Of a stretch of 64,000 nt of DNA, positions 50,222-58,748 are shown piece after piece (within the stretch, counting starts at the first letter, position 1; each line of letters begins with the position of its first letter). The stretch covers positions 1-64,000 of the forward strand of contig NZ_NWTG01000021.1 in NCBI RefSeq assembly GCF_002532045.1, read 5' to 3'. The position numbers and the translations under genes are program-made. A model generated the notes under the pieces. The model was not told the origin of the DNA. It worked only from the letters and a program-made list of their open reading frames with translations, and did not search any database. This DNA comes from Bradyrhizobium sp. C9 (GTDB taxonomy: Bacteria > Pseudomonadota > Alphaproteobacteria > Rhizobiales > Xanthobacteraceae).

Positions 50222-51472
50222 TCAGATGCGTTCGATGATGATGGCCGGTGCCATGCCGCCGGCGGCACACATGGTGACGAGACCATAACGCCCGCCGCTG
50301 CGCTCGAGCTCGTCGAGCGCCGTGCCGATCAGGATCGATCCGGTCGCGCCGATCGGGTGGCCGAGCGCGATCGAGCCGCCATTGATGTTGACCTTCTCGC
50401 GATTGAGGTCGAGGTCGCGGATGAACTTCTCGGCGACGACCGCGAAGGCCTCGTTGATCTCCCAGACGTCGATGTCGTCCTTGGTCAGGCCGGCCTTGGC
50501 GAGAACCTTCTTGGCCGCCGGAACCGGCGCGTTGAGCATCAACGTCGGATCATCACCCTGATTGGCATAGGCCACGATCCGGCCGCGCGGCTTGAGGCCG
50601 TGCTTCTCGGCATATTGCTTCGACGTGATCAGCACCGCGGCGGCGCCGTCCACCACGCCCGAGCTGTTGCCGGCATGGTGCACGCCCTTCCACTCGAGGC
50701 CTGGGTAACGGCGCTGGATCTGCTTCTTGAACGTCGTGCCGTTGCCGAGGTCGAAATCGGCAAGCTGCTCGAAGCTCGGCTTCAGCGAAGCAAGGCCTTC
50801 GGCCGTGGTCTCGGGGCGCGGGAATTCCTCACGACCGAGGGCGACACTGCCGTCGTCGTTGAGGACCGGGATTACCGACTTGGCGAAGCGGCCTTCATCG
50901 ATCGCCCGCTTGGCGCGCTGCTGGCTGACCAGCGCCAGCGCATCGCAGGCTTCCCGGCTGATCCCCTCGCGCGTGGCGATCGCGTCGCCGCACACGCCCT
51001 GGTGCGACTGCGGGTGAATCTCGTCAAGCGCCGGGTTGCCCGAACCCATCATCCGCGCCGGCTGCCCCGCCTTGGAGCGCTCGGCTGCGAGGGTCTGCTG
51101 ATAGCTCATCATCTCGGTGCCGCCGGCGATGACGCAATCCTCCATCCCCGACATCACCGATGCTGCCGCGAGGTTCACCGACGTGATGCCGCCGCCGCAG
51201 AAACGATCCAGCGTCGTGCCGCTGGCATTGATGTCGTAGCCGGCGGCGAGTGCCGACATGCGTCCGAGATCGCCGCCCTGCTTGCCTTCCTGGGTCGAGG
51301 TCGACCAGATGATGTCATCGACGGTCGACGTATCGAGCTTGTTGCGCTCCTTGAGCGCGCCGAGCACCGTCGCCGCCAGTTGCTGCGGATGCAGATGCGA
51401 CAGCGCACCCTTGCCCGGCTTGCCGATGCCGCGCGGCGTGCGGACCGCGTCAATGATGTATGCTTCAGACAT
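50222..51472 (-). CDS. Acetyl-CoA acetyltransferase (thiolase)
   Basis: A 416-residue thiolase. The nucleophile Cys is in TTLDRFCGGGITSV, the His in NINGGSIALGHPIGATGS, and the second Cys in TMCAAGGMAPA. AAGGGAAA precedes ATG 51472. It is the first gene of the minus-strand operon thiolase-SDR-hydratase, and cleaves or forms 3-ketoacyl-CoA. The Cys-Gly-Gly context differs from the common Cys-Ser/Ala-Gly. Confidence 0.92.
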   Translation of the reverse strand: MSEAYIIDAVRTPRGIGKPGKGALSHLHPQQLAATVLGALKERNKLDTSTVDDIIWSTSTQEGKQGGDLGRMSALAAGYDINASGTTLDRFCGGGITSVNLAAASVMSGMEDCVIAGGTEMMSYQQTLAAERSKAGQPARMMGSGNPALDEIHPQSHQGVCGDAIATREGISREACDALALVSQQRAKRAIDEGRFAKSVIPVLNDDGSVALGREEFPRPETTAEGLASLKPSFEQLADFDLGNGTTFKKQIQRRYPGLEWKGVHHAGNSSGVVDGAAAVLITSKQYAEKHGLKPRGRIVAYANQGDDPTLMLNAPVPAAKKVLAKAGLTKDDIDVWEINEAFAVVAEKFIRDLDLNREKVNINGGSIALGHPIGATGSILIGTALDELERSGGRYGLVTMCAAGGMAPAIIIERI

Positions 51473-51569
51473 GCGTTTCCCTTTACTTTGGATGTTTCTT
51501 GACTGTGAGCTGGTGCCGATGGTCCCGACCGTTTCCGCTGGGTCTTCTGCCCCGGAACAAGCCGAGGTG

Positions 51570-51974
51570 TCAGCGGTGTGGCGTGACCGAAAGCGGCGCG
51601 GCAACCGGCTTGCGCTGATCTTCGAAATACTCGAAGCGCGAGTTGATCAGCATCGACGGTTGCGCCGTGTCGCGCTCCCGCTCGTCGGCACAGACGGGCT
51701 TGTCGCAACCCTCCGCGAACAACGGGACGCTAGGCGCGGCGGCGTGCGGACCGAGAGCATATTTCTGCTCTTGTGGCAGGTAAATCAGTTGACCGATCTG
51801 GGTGAGGGTCAAGGTGAGACGGGAGACCGTCGATCGGGGAAGGCCGCAGCGATCGGCGATGTCGCGATTGCCCAGGCGTATGCTTCGACCTTCGAAGCAA
51901 CGCACGATGTCGAATGCGCGCGATACCACCTGTATCACGCGCCGGTTGTCCGTGCCGGCGGTGTCTTGCGCCAT
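51570..51974 (-). pseudogene. Truncated IclR-family regulator
   Basis: The first about 80 residues are a full IclR winged helix (RRVIQVVSRAFDIVRCFEGRSIRLGNRDIADRCGLPRSTVSRLTLTL). The effector-binding domain is cut: the protein ends after 134 residues (142 from the alternative start at 51998), whereas the family is about 260. The thiolase gene follows 97 bases later, so the rest is absent rather than shifted. RKPVAAPLSVTP may be a remnant of the effector domain. It probably once controlled the thiolase operon. Confidence 0.7.
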
Positions 51975-51998
51975 CAGTACCTCAGATCGACGTCCCAT

Positions 51999-52875
51999 CG
52001 TTTACGCCTCACTCCTCATTTGTCGTACGGGTGAATGAAGCCCACCCTGGTTCGGGCAGGCCGCGCCGATCCGCGACATCGCAGTCGAGCGCGTGAACGG
52101 ATCTGCATGCGGGATCTGACGGCGGCGATAGGCGCACGCCGTGTCGCCGCCCTTGAGGACCGGGCCGACGCTGCTCGGCAAACGAATTCGGTGCCGGAAA
52201 AGCCATTCCCAGCCTGTTCGAGATCGGTCTGCACGGCGCCGACGGCCGCCTGGTCGTCCAGCCCCGGCGAAGCCGCGACCGCGCGGGGTATGCAGCTTCG
52301 GATAACGACGGCCGGCCGGCATCAGGCGGATTCTTTCCCTAGGGTTTCAGACCTTAATTAATTGATTAATTAGTCAGGTGATTAAAGTGGGCGCTCCCCC
52401 CTGTCAACCGTCCTCGCCGCAGGGCGCCCCGCGCCCGGGTCGCACCTCACGCATCACTCAAGCCGCTCTGGGCCGGTTTATCGGACAGTAGCTGCCGATC
52501 CGTCGTGACGAATGTCGGACCGGTGTTGGGCAGTGATTGAACGAGGTGCGCGACACGAGAGCCCACCCGCAATCGCCGAGATGCAGCGATGGGGCAAGCG
52601 GTTTCCTAGTCGCGCATCAGCTTTCGTCGTCGGTACGACACGCGCTCACGCTGCTCTCGCCCTGCAAGCACCACTCAGATCTCGAAATGCGATCGCTGAT
52701 CGGCGATCGCTCCGAGAATGAATTTCCTTTGTCAGTTCGGCGGGCGAAGTGACCGTTCCACAGAACCAACATCGTTCGATTCATTCATTACCAATTGGAC
52801 GCGTCGATCATGGTTCGCGTTCGAGCAGGGCAAAGACGTGCTATTTAAGAGGGACGACTATTCGACGGAGGTTTT
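51999..52875. other. Gene-poor region with AT-rich dyad
   Basis: About 0.9 kb with no confident gene. Short open frames on both strands lack ribosome-binding support or recognisable domains. The main landmark is the AT-rich dyad at 52355-52372. A possible promoter-like AT element (TATTTAAG) near 52841-52849 lies ahead of the small frame at 52876. Confidence 0.45.
52355..52372. promoter_or_regulatory. Perfect AT-rich dyad, orphan operator candidate
   Basis: TAATTAAT-TG-ATTAATTA, a perfect 8-base inverted repeat in otherwise GC-rich DNA. It resembles operators of TetR-type fatty acid regulators, but no such gene or convincing target start is adjacent. It may be a remnant of a deleted promoter region. 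Confidence 0.4.
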
Positions 52876-53019
52876 ATGCGTCTCGCATCCTCTTGGTTTC
52901 ACACCCTCGGTCGCATGACCCGACAACTGCAGCGCTGGCGCGGGAAGCTCGCCCGCGCCGCAAATCCTGATGGACAGCGCGATCTACACGAGCTCTTCCT
53001 GTTCGGGCCACATGGCTAG
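52876..53019 (+). CDS. Possible small basic protein
   Basis: A 47-codon open frame (MRLASSWFHTLGRMTRQLQR ... LHELFLFGPHG) preceded by a strong ACGGAGG five bases upstream. It is basic and possibly helical at the N-terminus. No family recognised. It is supported only by the ribosome-binding site and an upstream AT-rich element. Confidence 0.3.
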   Translation: MRLASSWFHTLGRMTRQLQRWRGKLARAANPDGQRDLHELFLFGPHG

Positions 53020-53232
53020 CTGAACCGGTCGCACGCAGCGCGTGCTGCGGTTTTGGCTGGCCCGAAACAGTTGCCCAAGGCAGTTGCTGAAGACACGCGC
53101 GGCCAACGTTCTCGCCGTGGCGGCCTGTCCACGTTTCCCCGACATCCGCAATCAGTGCGCCGAACTCGCTGCCCTGCTCTCCCGCACTGAAGAAACAGGG
53201 CAGCACCCGCTCCGCCGTGAACTGACGCGCGT

Positions 53233-54033
53233 TTAGCTGCTGAAGCCGGCCGGAATGAACGCCGGCAGCTTGTCCTCGATGAATTTCTTCACCTCGGGCG
53301 AGTCGAAGACCTGGATGAAGGCCTTGAGGCGCGGATCATCCTTCTTGTCCGGCCGTGCCGTGAAGCGCAGGACCAGTCCGTCATCCACCGTGCGATCGAT
53401 CAGCAGCGCCGATTTCGGATCGCCGCCCGCGGGGATCAAATAGGTGATGTTGACGAGTGCGAGCGTGACGTCGTCGAGCGAGCGATAGGTCTGCGCCGGA
53501 TCGAGCTCGACGATCTTCAGATTCCTGGGGTTCTCAATGATGTCGAACCGGCTCACCGCGAAGCCCTTGCCCGGCGTCAGCTTGATCAGGCCAGCCCGCT
53601 CGAGCAAGATCAATCCACGCGCGCCGTTGAGCGGCTCGTTCGGGATCGCGACGCTGTCGCCTGACTTGATCTCGTCAAGGGACTTGATCTTCTTCGAGAA
53701 CAGCCCGACCGGTGCGATCACGCCGACCTTGTCGACCTGGACCAGATTGAAGCCGCGCTGCTTGTTCTGGATCGCAAGATAAGTGCCGTGCTGGAACAGG
53801 TTGGCGTCGACGTCGCCGCTGTTGACCACCTCGTTCAAGGCGACCCAATCGGACAGCTCGACGACCTTGACGTCCTGTCCCTTGTCCTTGGCCAGCTTGG
53901 CGGCGAACGCTGCGAGCTGGCCGACCGGACCGGCGCTGGTCGCGATCTTGAGGGGTTCGTCGGCAACGGCACTCGCCGTCAGGGCAAGTAGAACGCCTGC
54001 CGCGTGCGCCAGGCGCAACAATGTCTTCATCAT
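53233..54033 (-). CDS. MetQ/NlpA-family substrate-binding protein
   Basis: A 266-residue periplasmic protein with a signal peptide ending TASAVADEP. The family core is clear (LKIATSAGPVGQLAAFAAKLA, VELSDWVALNEVVNSGDVDANLFQHGTYL, SVAIPNEPLNGARGLILLERAGLI). There is no lipobox cysteine at the cleavage site, unlike typical MetQ lipoproteins. It follows metY on the same strand by 31 bases. It is the more distant of two MetQ-like proteins serving the MetNI pair at 58083-59862; the ligand may be an organosulfur compound rather than methionine. Confidence 0.88.
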   Translation of the reverse strand: MMKTLLRLAHAAGVLLALTASAVADEPLKIATSAGPVGQLAAFAAKLAKDKGQDVKVVELSDWVALNEVVNSGDVDANLFQHGTYLAIQNKQRGFNLVQVDKVGVIAPVGLFSKKIKSLDEIKSGDSVAIPNEPLNGARGLILLERAGLIKLTPGKGFAVSRFDIIENPRNLKIVELDPAQTYRSLDDVTLALVNITYLIPAGGDPKSALLIDRTVDDGLVLRFTARPDKKDDPRLKAFIQVFDSPEVKKFIEDKLPAFIPAGFSS

Positions 54034-54064
54034 CTCAATCCTGCTTTGATTTTACCAAATGCGA

Positions 54065-55390
54065 TCACGCCGCTTTGCGGGCGCTGCTGCCTGCCTCGGC
54101 CTGGGCCAATGCCTGAACGAGGTCGGCGATGATGTCGTCAGGGTGCTCGATCCCGACCGCAAGCCGCACATAGCCGGGTGTGACGCCGGCCGCGATTTGC
54201 TCCGCACCGGTCAGCTGCTGGTGGGTGGTCGAGGCCGGATGGATCGCGAGCGACCGCGCATCGTCGATGTTGGCGACGTGATAGAACAGCTTCAGCGCAT
54301 CGATGAAGCGGCGACCGGCCTCGACACCACCTTTCAGCTCGAAGCCGACCAGCGCGCCATAGCCGCCTTTCAGGTAGGTGTCGGCGCGGCGGCGATTCTC
54401 GCCGTCCTGCAATCCCGGGAAGATCACATGGGAAACGCTGGGGTGCCTGGCCAGGAACTCCGCCACCTTGATGGCATTCTCGTTATGCTGGCGAAGCCGC
54501 AGCGGCAATGTTTCGAGCCCCTGGATGAACTGGAAGGCGTTCTGCGGCGCGATCGCGGCGCCGAGATCGCGCAACAGCTTGACGCGCGCCCGCAGGATGT
54601 AGGCGATCGGGCCGAGCGGTTTGGCGGCCTCCGTCCAGATCGCACCGTGATAGGCGGCGTCCGGCTGCGTCAGCAGCGGAAAACGCTCGGCATGCGCCGC
54701 CCAGTCGAAATTGCCGCCATCGATGATCGCGCCGCCGATCGACGTGCCATGGCCGCCGATATACTTCGTCGCCGAATAGACCACGATCGCGGCACCATGC
54801 TCGAACGGACGTGCCATCAACGGCACCGCCGTGTTGTCGAGGATCAGCGGCACGCCGAGCGAGCGACCGATATCGGCCACTTCCCTGATCGGAAACACAT
54901 TGAGCTTGGGATTGGGCAGAGTTTCGGCAAAATAGGCCCGGGTCTTCGCATCGGTGGCACGACGGAAATTCTCCGGATCGGCCGGATCGACGAACCGCAC
55001 CTCGATGCCGAACTGCTTCAGGGTCTGCGACAGCAGCGTCCAGGTGCCACCATAGAGATCGGTCGACGAGACGATGTTGTCGCCGGCCTGGGCGATGTTG
55101 AAGATGGCAAAGGCCGAGGCGGTCTGGCCCGACGCCACGGCGAGCGCGCCGACGCCGCCCTCCAGCGCCGCCAGCCGTTCCTCGAAGGCGTCCGTCGTCG
55201 GGTTCTTGATCCTCGTGTAGATCTGCCCGATCGCTTCCAGCGCGAACAACCGCGAGGCATGGTCGGTGTTCTCGAACTGGAACGAGGTGGTCTGATAGAT
55301 CGGAACCGCCACCGCACCGGTCGCGGGATCGGACCGGTAGGACCCGCCATGAAGGGCGAGCGTCTCGAGATTCTTCGTTTCGACCGGCAT
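54065..55390 (-). CDS. metY: O-acetylhomoserine sulfhydrylase (Cys/Met metabolism PLP enzyme)
   Basis: A 441-residue PLP enzyme. The pyridoxal lysine is Lys209 in YSATKYIGGHG; the N-terminal ALHGGSYRSDPATGAVAVPIYQTTSF and ALAVASGQTASA are typical of MetY. AGGAGAG precedes ATG 55390. It incorporates sulfide into O-acetylhomoserine to form homocysteine. Its position in a sulfur-scavenging cluster fits the end step of organosulfur use. No riboswitch was recognised in its leader. Confidence 0.9.
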   Translation of the reverse strand: MPVETKNLETLALHGGSYRSDPATGAVAVPIYQTTSFQFENTDHASRLFALEAIGQIYTRIKNPTTDAFEERLAALEGGVGALAVASGQTASAFAIFNIAQAGDNIVSSTDLYGGTWTLLSQTLKQFGIEVRFVDPADPENFRRATDAKTRAYFAETLPNPKLNVFPIREVADIGRSLGVPLILDNTAVPLMARPFEHGAAIVVYSATKYIGGHGTSIGGAIIDGGNFDWAAHAERFPLLTQPDAAYHGAIWTEAAKPLGPIAYILRARVKLLRDLGAAIAPQNAFQFIQGLETLPLRLRQHNENAIKVAEFLARHPSVSHVIFPGLQDGENRRRADTYLKGGYGALVGFELKGGVEAGRRFIDALKLFYHVANIDDARSLAIHPASTTHQQLTGAEQIAAGVTPGYVRLAVGIEHPDDIIADLVQALAQAEAGSSARKAA

Positions 55391-55792
55391 TTCGAACTCT
55401 CCTGGGATCGGTGGACCACGCGCTGCAAGTCGCGAAATGATGCGCAGCGACTTTGCCGCTGTCGAGATGTCCAGAAAAATAGCGATGGACGTGCTGACGT
55501 CTCGCGGAACGGCATCTTGAATTTTTCAGGCGGAATATCCGGCACGACGCATTTGTTTCGTAGGCCGGTGGTCAGTGCCGACGCGTGAGATCTCGGCTCA
55601 CACAGTGCGGCAATGATCCGCGGGCCGTGTTGCATGAACGCGTCCGGCCCGCCCACGCGCGTCAAGGGGCGTAACGTGCTGTCGGGCAATTCCGCTGCAG
55701 CAGGATTGTTTCGCAGGCCGTTCGAATAGAAAACAAAGTCGCACAGGCAAACTGTTACGTTGTCCCGACACGATCACTGTCGGAACAGGTCG
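55391..55792. promoter_or_regulatory. Divergent promoter region metY / LLM monooxygenase
   Basis: A 402-base gap separating metY (minus) from the flavin monooxygenase (plus). It contains CCGACA-N7-TGTCGG at 55765-55783, a hairpin ending 9 bases before ATG 55793 and overlapping the likely ribosome-binding site. No SAM or other riboswitch structure was recognised. Confidence 0.45.
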
Positions 55793-57196
55793 ATGCCAAA
55801 ATCGAGAGAGCTTCGCTTCAACGCATTCAACATGATGGCGCCGAGCCACAACTGGGCCGGCCTGTGGTCGCATCCGCGCGACACCTCGCTCGACTACAAC
55901 TCGCTCGATTACTGGGTCAATTATGCCAAGACCGCCGAACGGGGACTGCTCGACGGCATCTTCCTGGCCGACGTGTTCGGCATCTATGACGTCTACGGCA
56001 GCAATCCGGACACCGCGCTCCGTCACGCCGTCCAATTGCCGAATGCAGAGCCGACCCTGCTGGTCTCCGCCATGGCGCTGCTCACCAGGCATCTCGGCTT
56101 CGGCATCACGTCCAACCTCACCTATGAACACCCTTACCAGCTCGCGCGACGCTTCTCGACGCTCGACCATCTCACCAACGGGCGGATCGGCTGGAACATC
56201 GTGACCGGCTATCTCGACAGCGGTGCCCGCGGCATGGGCCTCGACGCCAACCGCGCCCATGACGAACGCTACGAGGCGGCCGAAGAATTCCTCGCTGCGA
56301 GCTACAAATTATGGGAGGGCAGCTGGGAGGATGACGCGGTGCGACGGGATCGTGCGGCTCGCATCTTCACCGATCCCACCAAGATCCATCGCGTTTGCCA
56401 TGAAGGGCCGCACTACAAGGTCGACGGCATTCACCTTGCGGAGCCCTCCCCGCAACGCACGCCGCTGCTGTATCAGGCGGGCACCTCGAAGCGCGGCCGC
56501 GCCTTCGCGGCACGGCATGCCGAGGCTATCTTCCTCAACGGGCAGACCAGGCCAATTCTCGCCAGCGCGGTCCGCGACATCAGGAGCGCCGCGAAGGAGT
56601 TCGGGCGCGATCCTTATGATATCCGTCTCTTCGCCGGCGCGACCGTGATCGTCGCGCCGACCCGGGCAGAGGCCGAAGATCTGCTCGCCGACTATGCCGC
56701 ACATGTCGACCAGACCGGGCAGCTCGCTTTGCTCTCGGGCTGGACCGGCATCGATTTCTCGACCTATCGCCCCGATCAGGCGGTGCAATATGTCGAGAGC
56801 AACGCGATCCAGTCGATGGTGGAGAACTTCACCCTGCGGAGCGACCGCCCGGTCAAGGTCGGCGATCTTGCGACGCTGAGCCGCGTCGGCGCGCGATCCC
56901 CCTTCGTGGTCGGCTCGCCCCAGGATGTTGCTGACGAGCTGATCGCCTGGGCGCAAGAGACCGACGTCGACGGCTTCAACCTGTTCCGCCTCGTCGCGCC
57001 CGAATCGCTCGACGCCTTTGTCGACCTCGTGGTGCCGGAACTGCAGTCACGTGGCGTGTACAAGACGGGTTATCGCGAAGGCACGCTGCGGGAAAAGCTG
57101 TTCCCGGAGCGCGGACCGCGCCTTCATGCCACGCATCCCGGCGCAGGCTACCGGCATTTGCCCTCGAACGCAGTTCGCTCCGACGCCGCCGAATGA
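55793..57196 (+). CDS. LLM-class FMN-dependent monooxygenase (NtaA/DszA/DmoA-type)
   Basis: A 467-residue flavin monooxygenase: RFNAFNMMAPSHNWAGLWSHP at the N-terminus, RFSTLDHLTNGRIGWNIVTGYLDSGARGMG, YQAGTSKRGRAFAARHAEAIFLNG and DGFNLFRLVAPESLDAFVDLVVPELQSRG are family hallmarks. It needs a separate FMN reductase, which is not in the window. It is probably active on an organosulfur or nitrilotriacetate-like compound; sulfur is favoured by the neighbouring metY and MetNIQ-type genes. Confidence 0.88.
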   Translation: MPKSRELRFNAFNMMAPSHNWAGLWSHPRDTSLDYNSLDYWVNYAKTAERGLLDGIFLADVFGIYDVYGSNPDTALRHAVQLPNAEPTLLVSAMALLTRHLGFGITSNLTYEHPYQLARRFSTLDHLTNGRIGWNIVTGYLDSGARGMGLDANRAHDERYEAAEEFLAASYKLWEGSWEDDAVRRDRAARIFTDPTKIHRVCHEGPHYKVDGIHLAEPSPQRTPLLYQAGTSKRGRAFAARHAEAIFLNGQTRPILASAVRDIRSAAKEFGRDPYDIRLFAGATVIVAPTRAEAEDLLADYAAHVDQTGQLALLSGWTGIDFSTYRPDQAVQYVESNAIQSMVENFTLRSDRPVKVGDLATLSRVGARSPFVVGSPQDVADELIAWAQETDVDGFNLFRLVAPESLDAFVDLVVPELQSRGVYKTGYREGTLREKLFPERGPRLHATHPGAGYRHLPSNAVRSDAAE

Positions 57197-57212
57197 GGTC
57201 ACGGCCTGACTC

Positions 57213-57236
57213 CGGCCGGCGCGTTGTCGCCGGCCG
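57213..57236. terminator. Bidirectional hairpin between convergent genes
   Basis: Perfect 9-base stem CGGCCGGCG / CGCCGGCCG with a six-base loop, lying in the 43-base gap between the LLM monooxygenase stop and the convergent MetQ-like gene. No T-tract flanks it, so it is a weak or Rho-assisted terminator. Confidence 0.55.
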
Positions 57237-57239
57237 CGG

Positions 57240-58022
57240 CTACCAGCTCGGCAGCACGGCGCCCTTGAATTTGGTCAGGACAAACTCCTTGACCTCAGCC
57301 GTGTGATAGCTGTCCACGAGGATCTTGACCCACGGCTTGTCCTTGTCCGCAGCGCGAACCGCGATCAGGTTGACGTAAGGCCCCTTCGGGTCCTCGCGCA
57401 GGATCGGGTCCTTGACCGGATCGAGGCCGGCCTGGGTCGCATAGTTCGTGTTGATCACGGCGGCATCGACATCGTCGAGCGCACGAGGCGCCTGGGCCGC
57501 ATCGACTTCGACGAATTTGAGCTTCTTCGGATTGTCGGCGACATCCAGGACTGTCGGCTTGAACCCGGCGCCGTCCTTCAACTTGATCGCACCCTTGTCG
57601 CGCAGCAGCAGCAGGGCGCGGCCGCCATTGGTGGGATCATTCGGGATCGAGATCTTGCCGCCGTCCGGAATCTCCGCCCAGCTCTTGTGCTTCTTGGAAT
57701 AGACGCCGATCGGGAAGTTGACCGTCAGCCCCACCGCCTCGATCTTGTAACCGCGATCGGCCTTCTGGTTGTCGAGATAAGGCTGGTTCTGGAACGAATT
57801 GGCCTGGATATCGCCGGCGTCGAGCGCTGCGTTCGGCACCACATAGTCGGAGAACTCGACGAGCTGGATTTCGAGCCCGTTCTTTGCCGCGATCGGCTTC
57901 ACGGCCTCGAGAATTTGCGCATGCGGCCCCGGCGTCACGCCGATCTTGATGGTTTCCGCCGCGACAGACGCCGACCAGAGCGTAAGGACGCCGGCAAATG
58001 CAACAAGGGAACGAAAGGACAT
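57240..58022 (-). CDS. metQ: MetQ-family substrate-binding protein
   Basis: A 260-residue protein with a signal peptide (MSFRSLVAFAGVLTLWSASVAAE) and the MetQ core (IKIGVTPGPHAQILEAVKPIA, LVEFSDYVVPNAALDAGDIQANSFQNQPYL, SIPNDPTNGGRALLLL). GGAG precedes ATG 58022; an upstream GTG at 58034 is possible. No lipobox Cys is seen. It is the third gene of a metN-metI-metQ operon on the minus strand. The substrate could be methionine or another sulfur compound. Confidence 0.9.
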   Translation of the reverse strand: MSFRSLVAFAGVLTLWSASVAAETIKIGVTPGPHAQILEAVKPIAAKNGLEIQLVEFSDYVVPNAALDAGDIQANSFQNQPYLDNQKADRGYKIEAVGLTVNFPIGVYSKKHKSWAEIPDGGKISIPNDPTNGGRALLLLRDKGAIKLKDGAGFKPTVLDVADNPKKLKFVEVDAAQAPRALDDVDAAVINTNYATQAGLDPVKDPILREDPKGPYVNLIAVRAADKDKPWVKILVDSYHTAEVKEFVLTKFKGAVLPSW

Positions 58023-58082
58023 TTGGGTCTCCACAGGAATTGTCAGTATTGCAAAAGGGCGCCGAAGAGATCGCGGCCGGTC

Positions 58083-58748
58083 TCAGCGATGACGCAGGCG
58101 GCGGTTGACGCGGCGGGCGAGATAGTCGCCGGCCGTCTGCACCGTCTGCACCAGCGCGATCAGGACGACGACGACTGCGAGCATCATCTCGGGCATGAAG
58201 CGCTGGTAGCCGTACCGGATGCCGAGGTCGCCGAGCCCGCCGCCGCCGACTGCGCCGACCATCGCCGAATAGCCGAGCAGGCTGACGACCGCGAGCGTCA
58301 GCGCAAGCACGAGGCCCGGCAGCGCTTCCGGAATGAGAACCTTGAGCACAATCTGCAGAGGGCTGGCGCCAAACGACGACGCGGTTTCGATCAAGCCGGC
58401 ATCGACCTCACGGATCGCCGCCTCAACCAATCGCGCGATGAACGGCATCGCGGCGATGGTCAACGGTACGATCGCCGCGCCCGAACCAATGGAGGTGCCC
58501 GCGATAAGGCGCGTGAACGGGATGATCGCGACCACGAGGATGATGAACGGCGTCGAGCGTGTCGCATTGACGATGATGCCCAGCACGCTGTTGACCGCCG
58601 GCGCCGCGAACAATTCCCCCTTGCGGCTGGTGGCCAGGAAAACGCCGATCGGAAGCCCGAACGCGGTGGCGATCAAGGCGGCGATCGAAACCATGAACAG
58701 GCTCTCGCCGGTGGCCTGAACGATCAGGTTGAGGAGTTCACGCGACAT
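58083..58748 (-). CDS. metI: MetI-type ABC permease
   Basis: A 221-residue permease with five to six membrane segments (LFMVSIAALIATAFGLPIGVFLA, STPFIILVVAIIPF, LVLALTLAVVSLLGYSAMVGAVGGGGLGDLGIRYGYQRF). The EAA-like loop is ETASSFGASPLQIVLKVLIPEALPG. Its start overlaps the metN stop by 11 bases, so they are coupled. It is paired with MetN and the MetQ protein at 57240. Confidence 0.92.
   Translation of the reverse strand: MSRELLNLIVQATGESLFMVSIAALIATAFGLPIGVFLATSRKGELFAAPAVNSVLGIIVNATRSTPFIILVVAIIPFTRLIAGTSIGSGAAIVPLTIAAMPFIARLVEAAIREVDAGLIETASSFGASPLQIVLKVLIPEALPGLVLALTLAVVSLLGYSAMVGAVGGGGLGDLGIRYGYQRFMPEMMLAVVVVLIALVQTVQTAGDYLARRVNRRLRHR

Noticed and set aside
52874..53206. 110-codon minus-strand frame
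   Set aside because: No ribosome-binding site or domain; it overlaps the better-supported small plus-strand frame.
52000..53232. Insertion sequence or prophage remnant in the gene-poor region
   Set aside because: No transposase or integrase motifs, terminal inverted repeats or target duplications could be recognised.
55391..55792. Possible SAM riboswitch upstream of metY
   Set aside because: I looked for a SAM-II-like arrangement in the metY leader and saw no recognisable pairing or conserved core.
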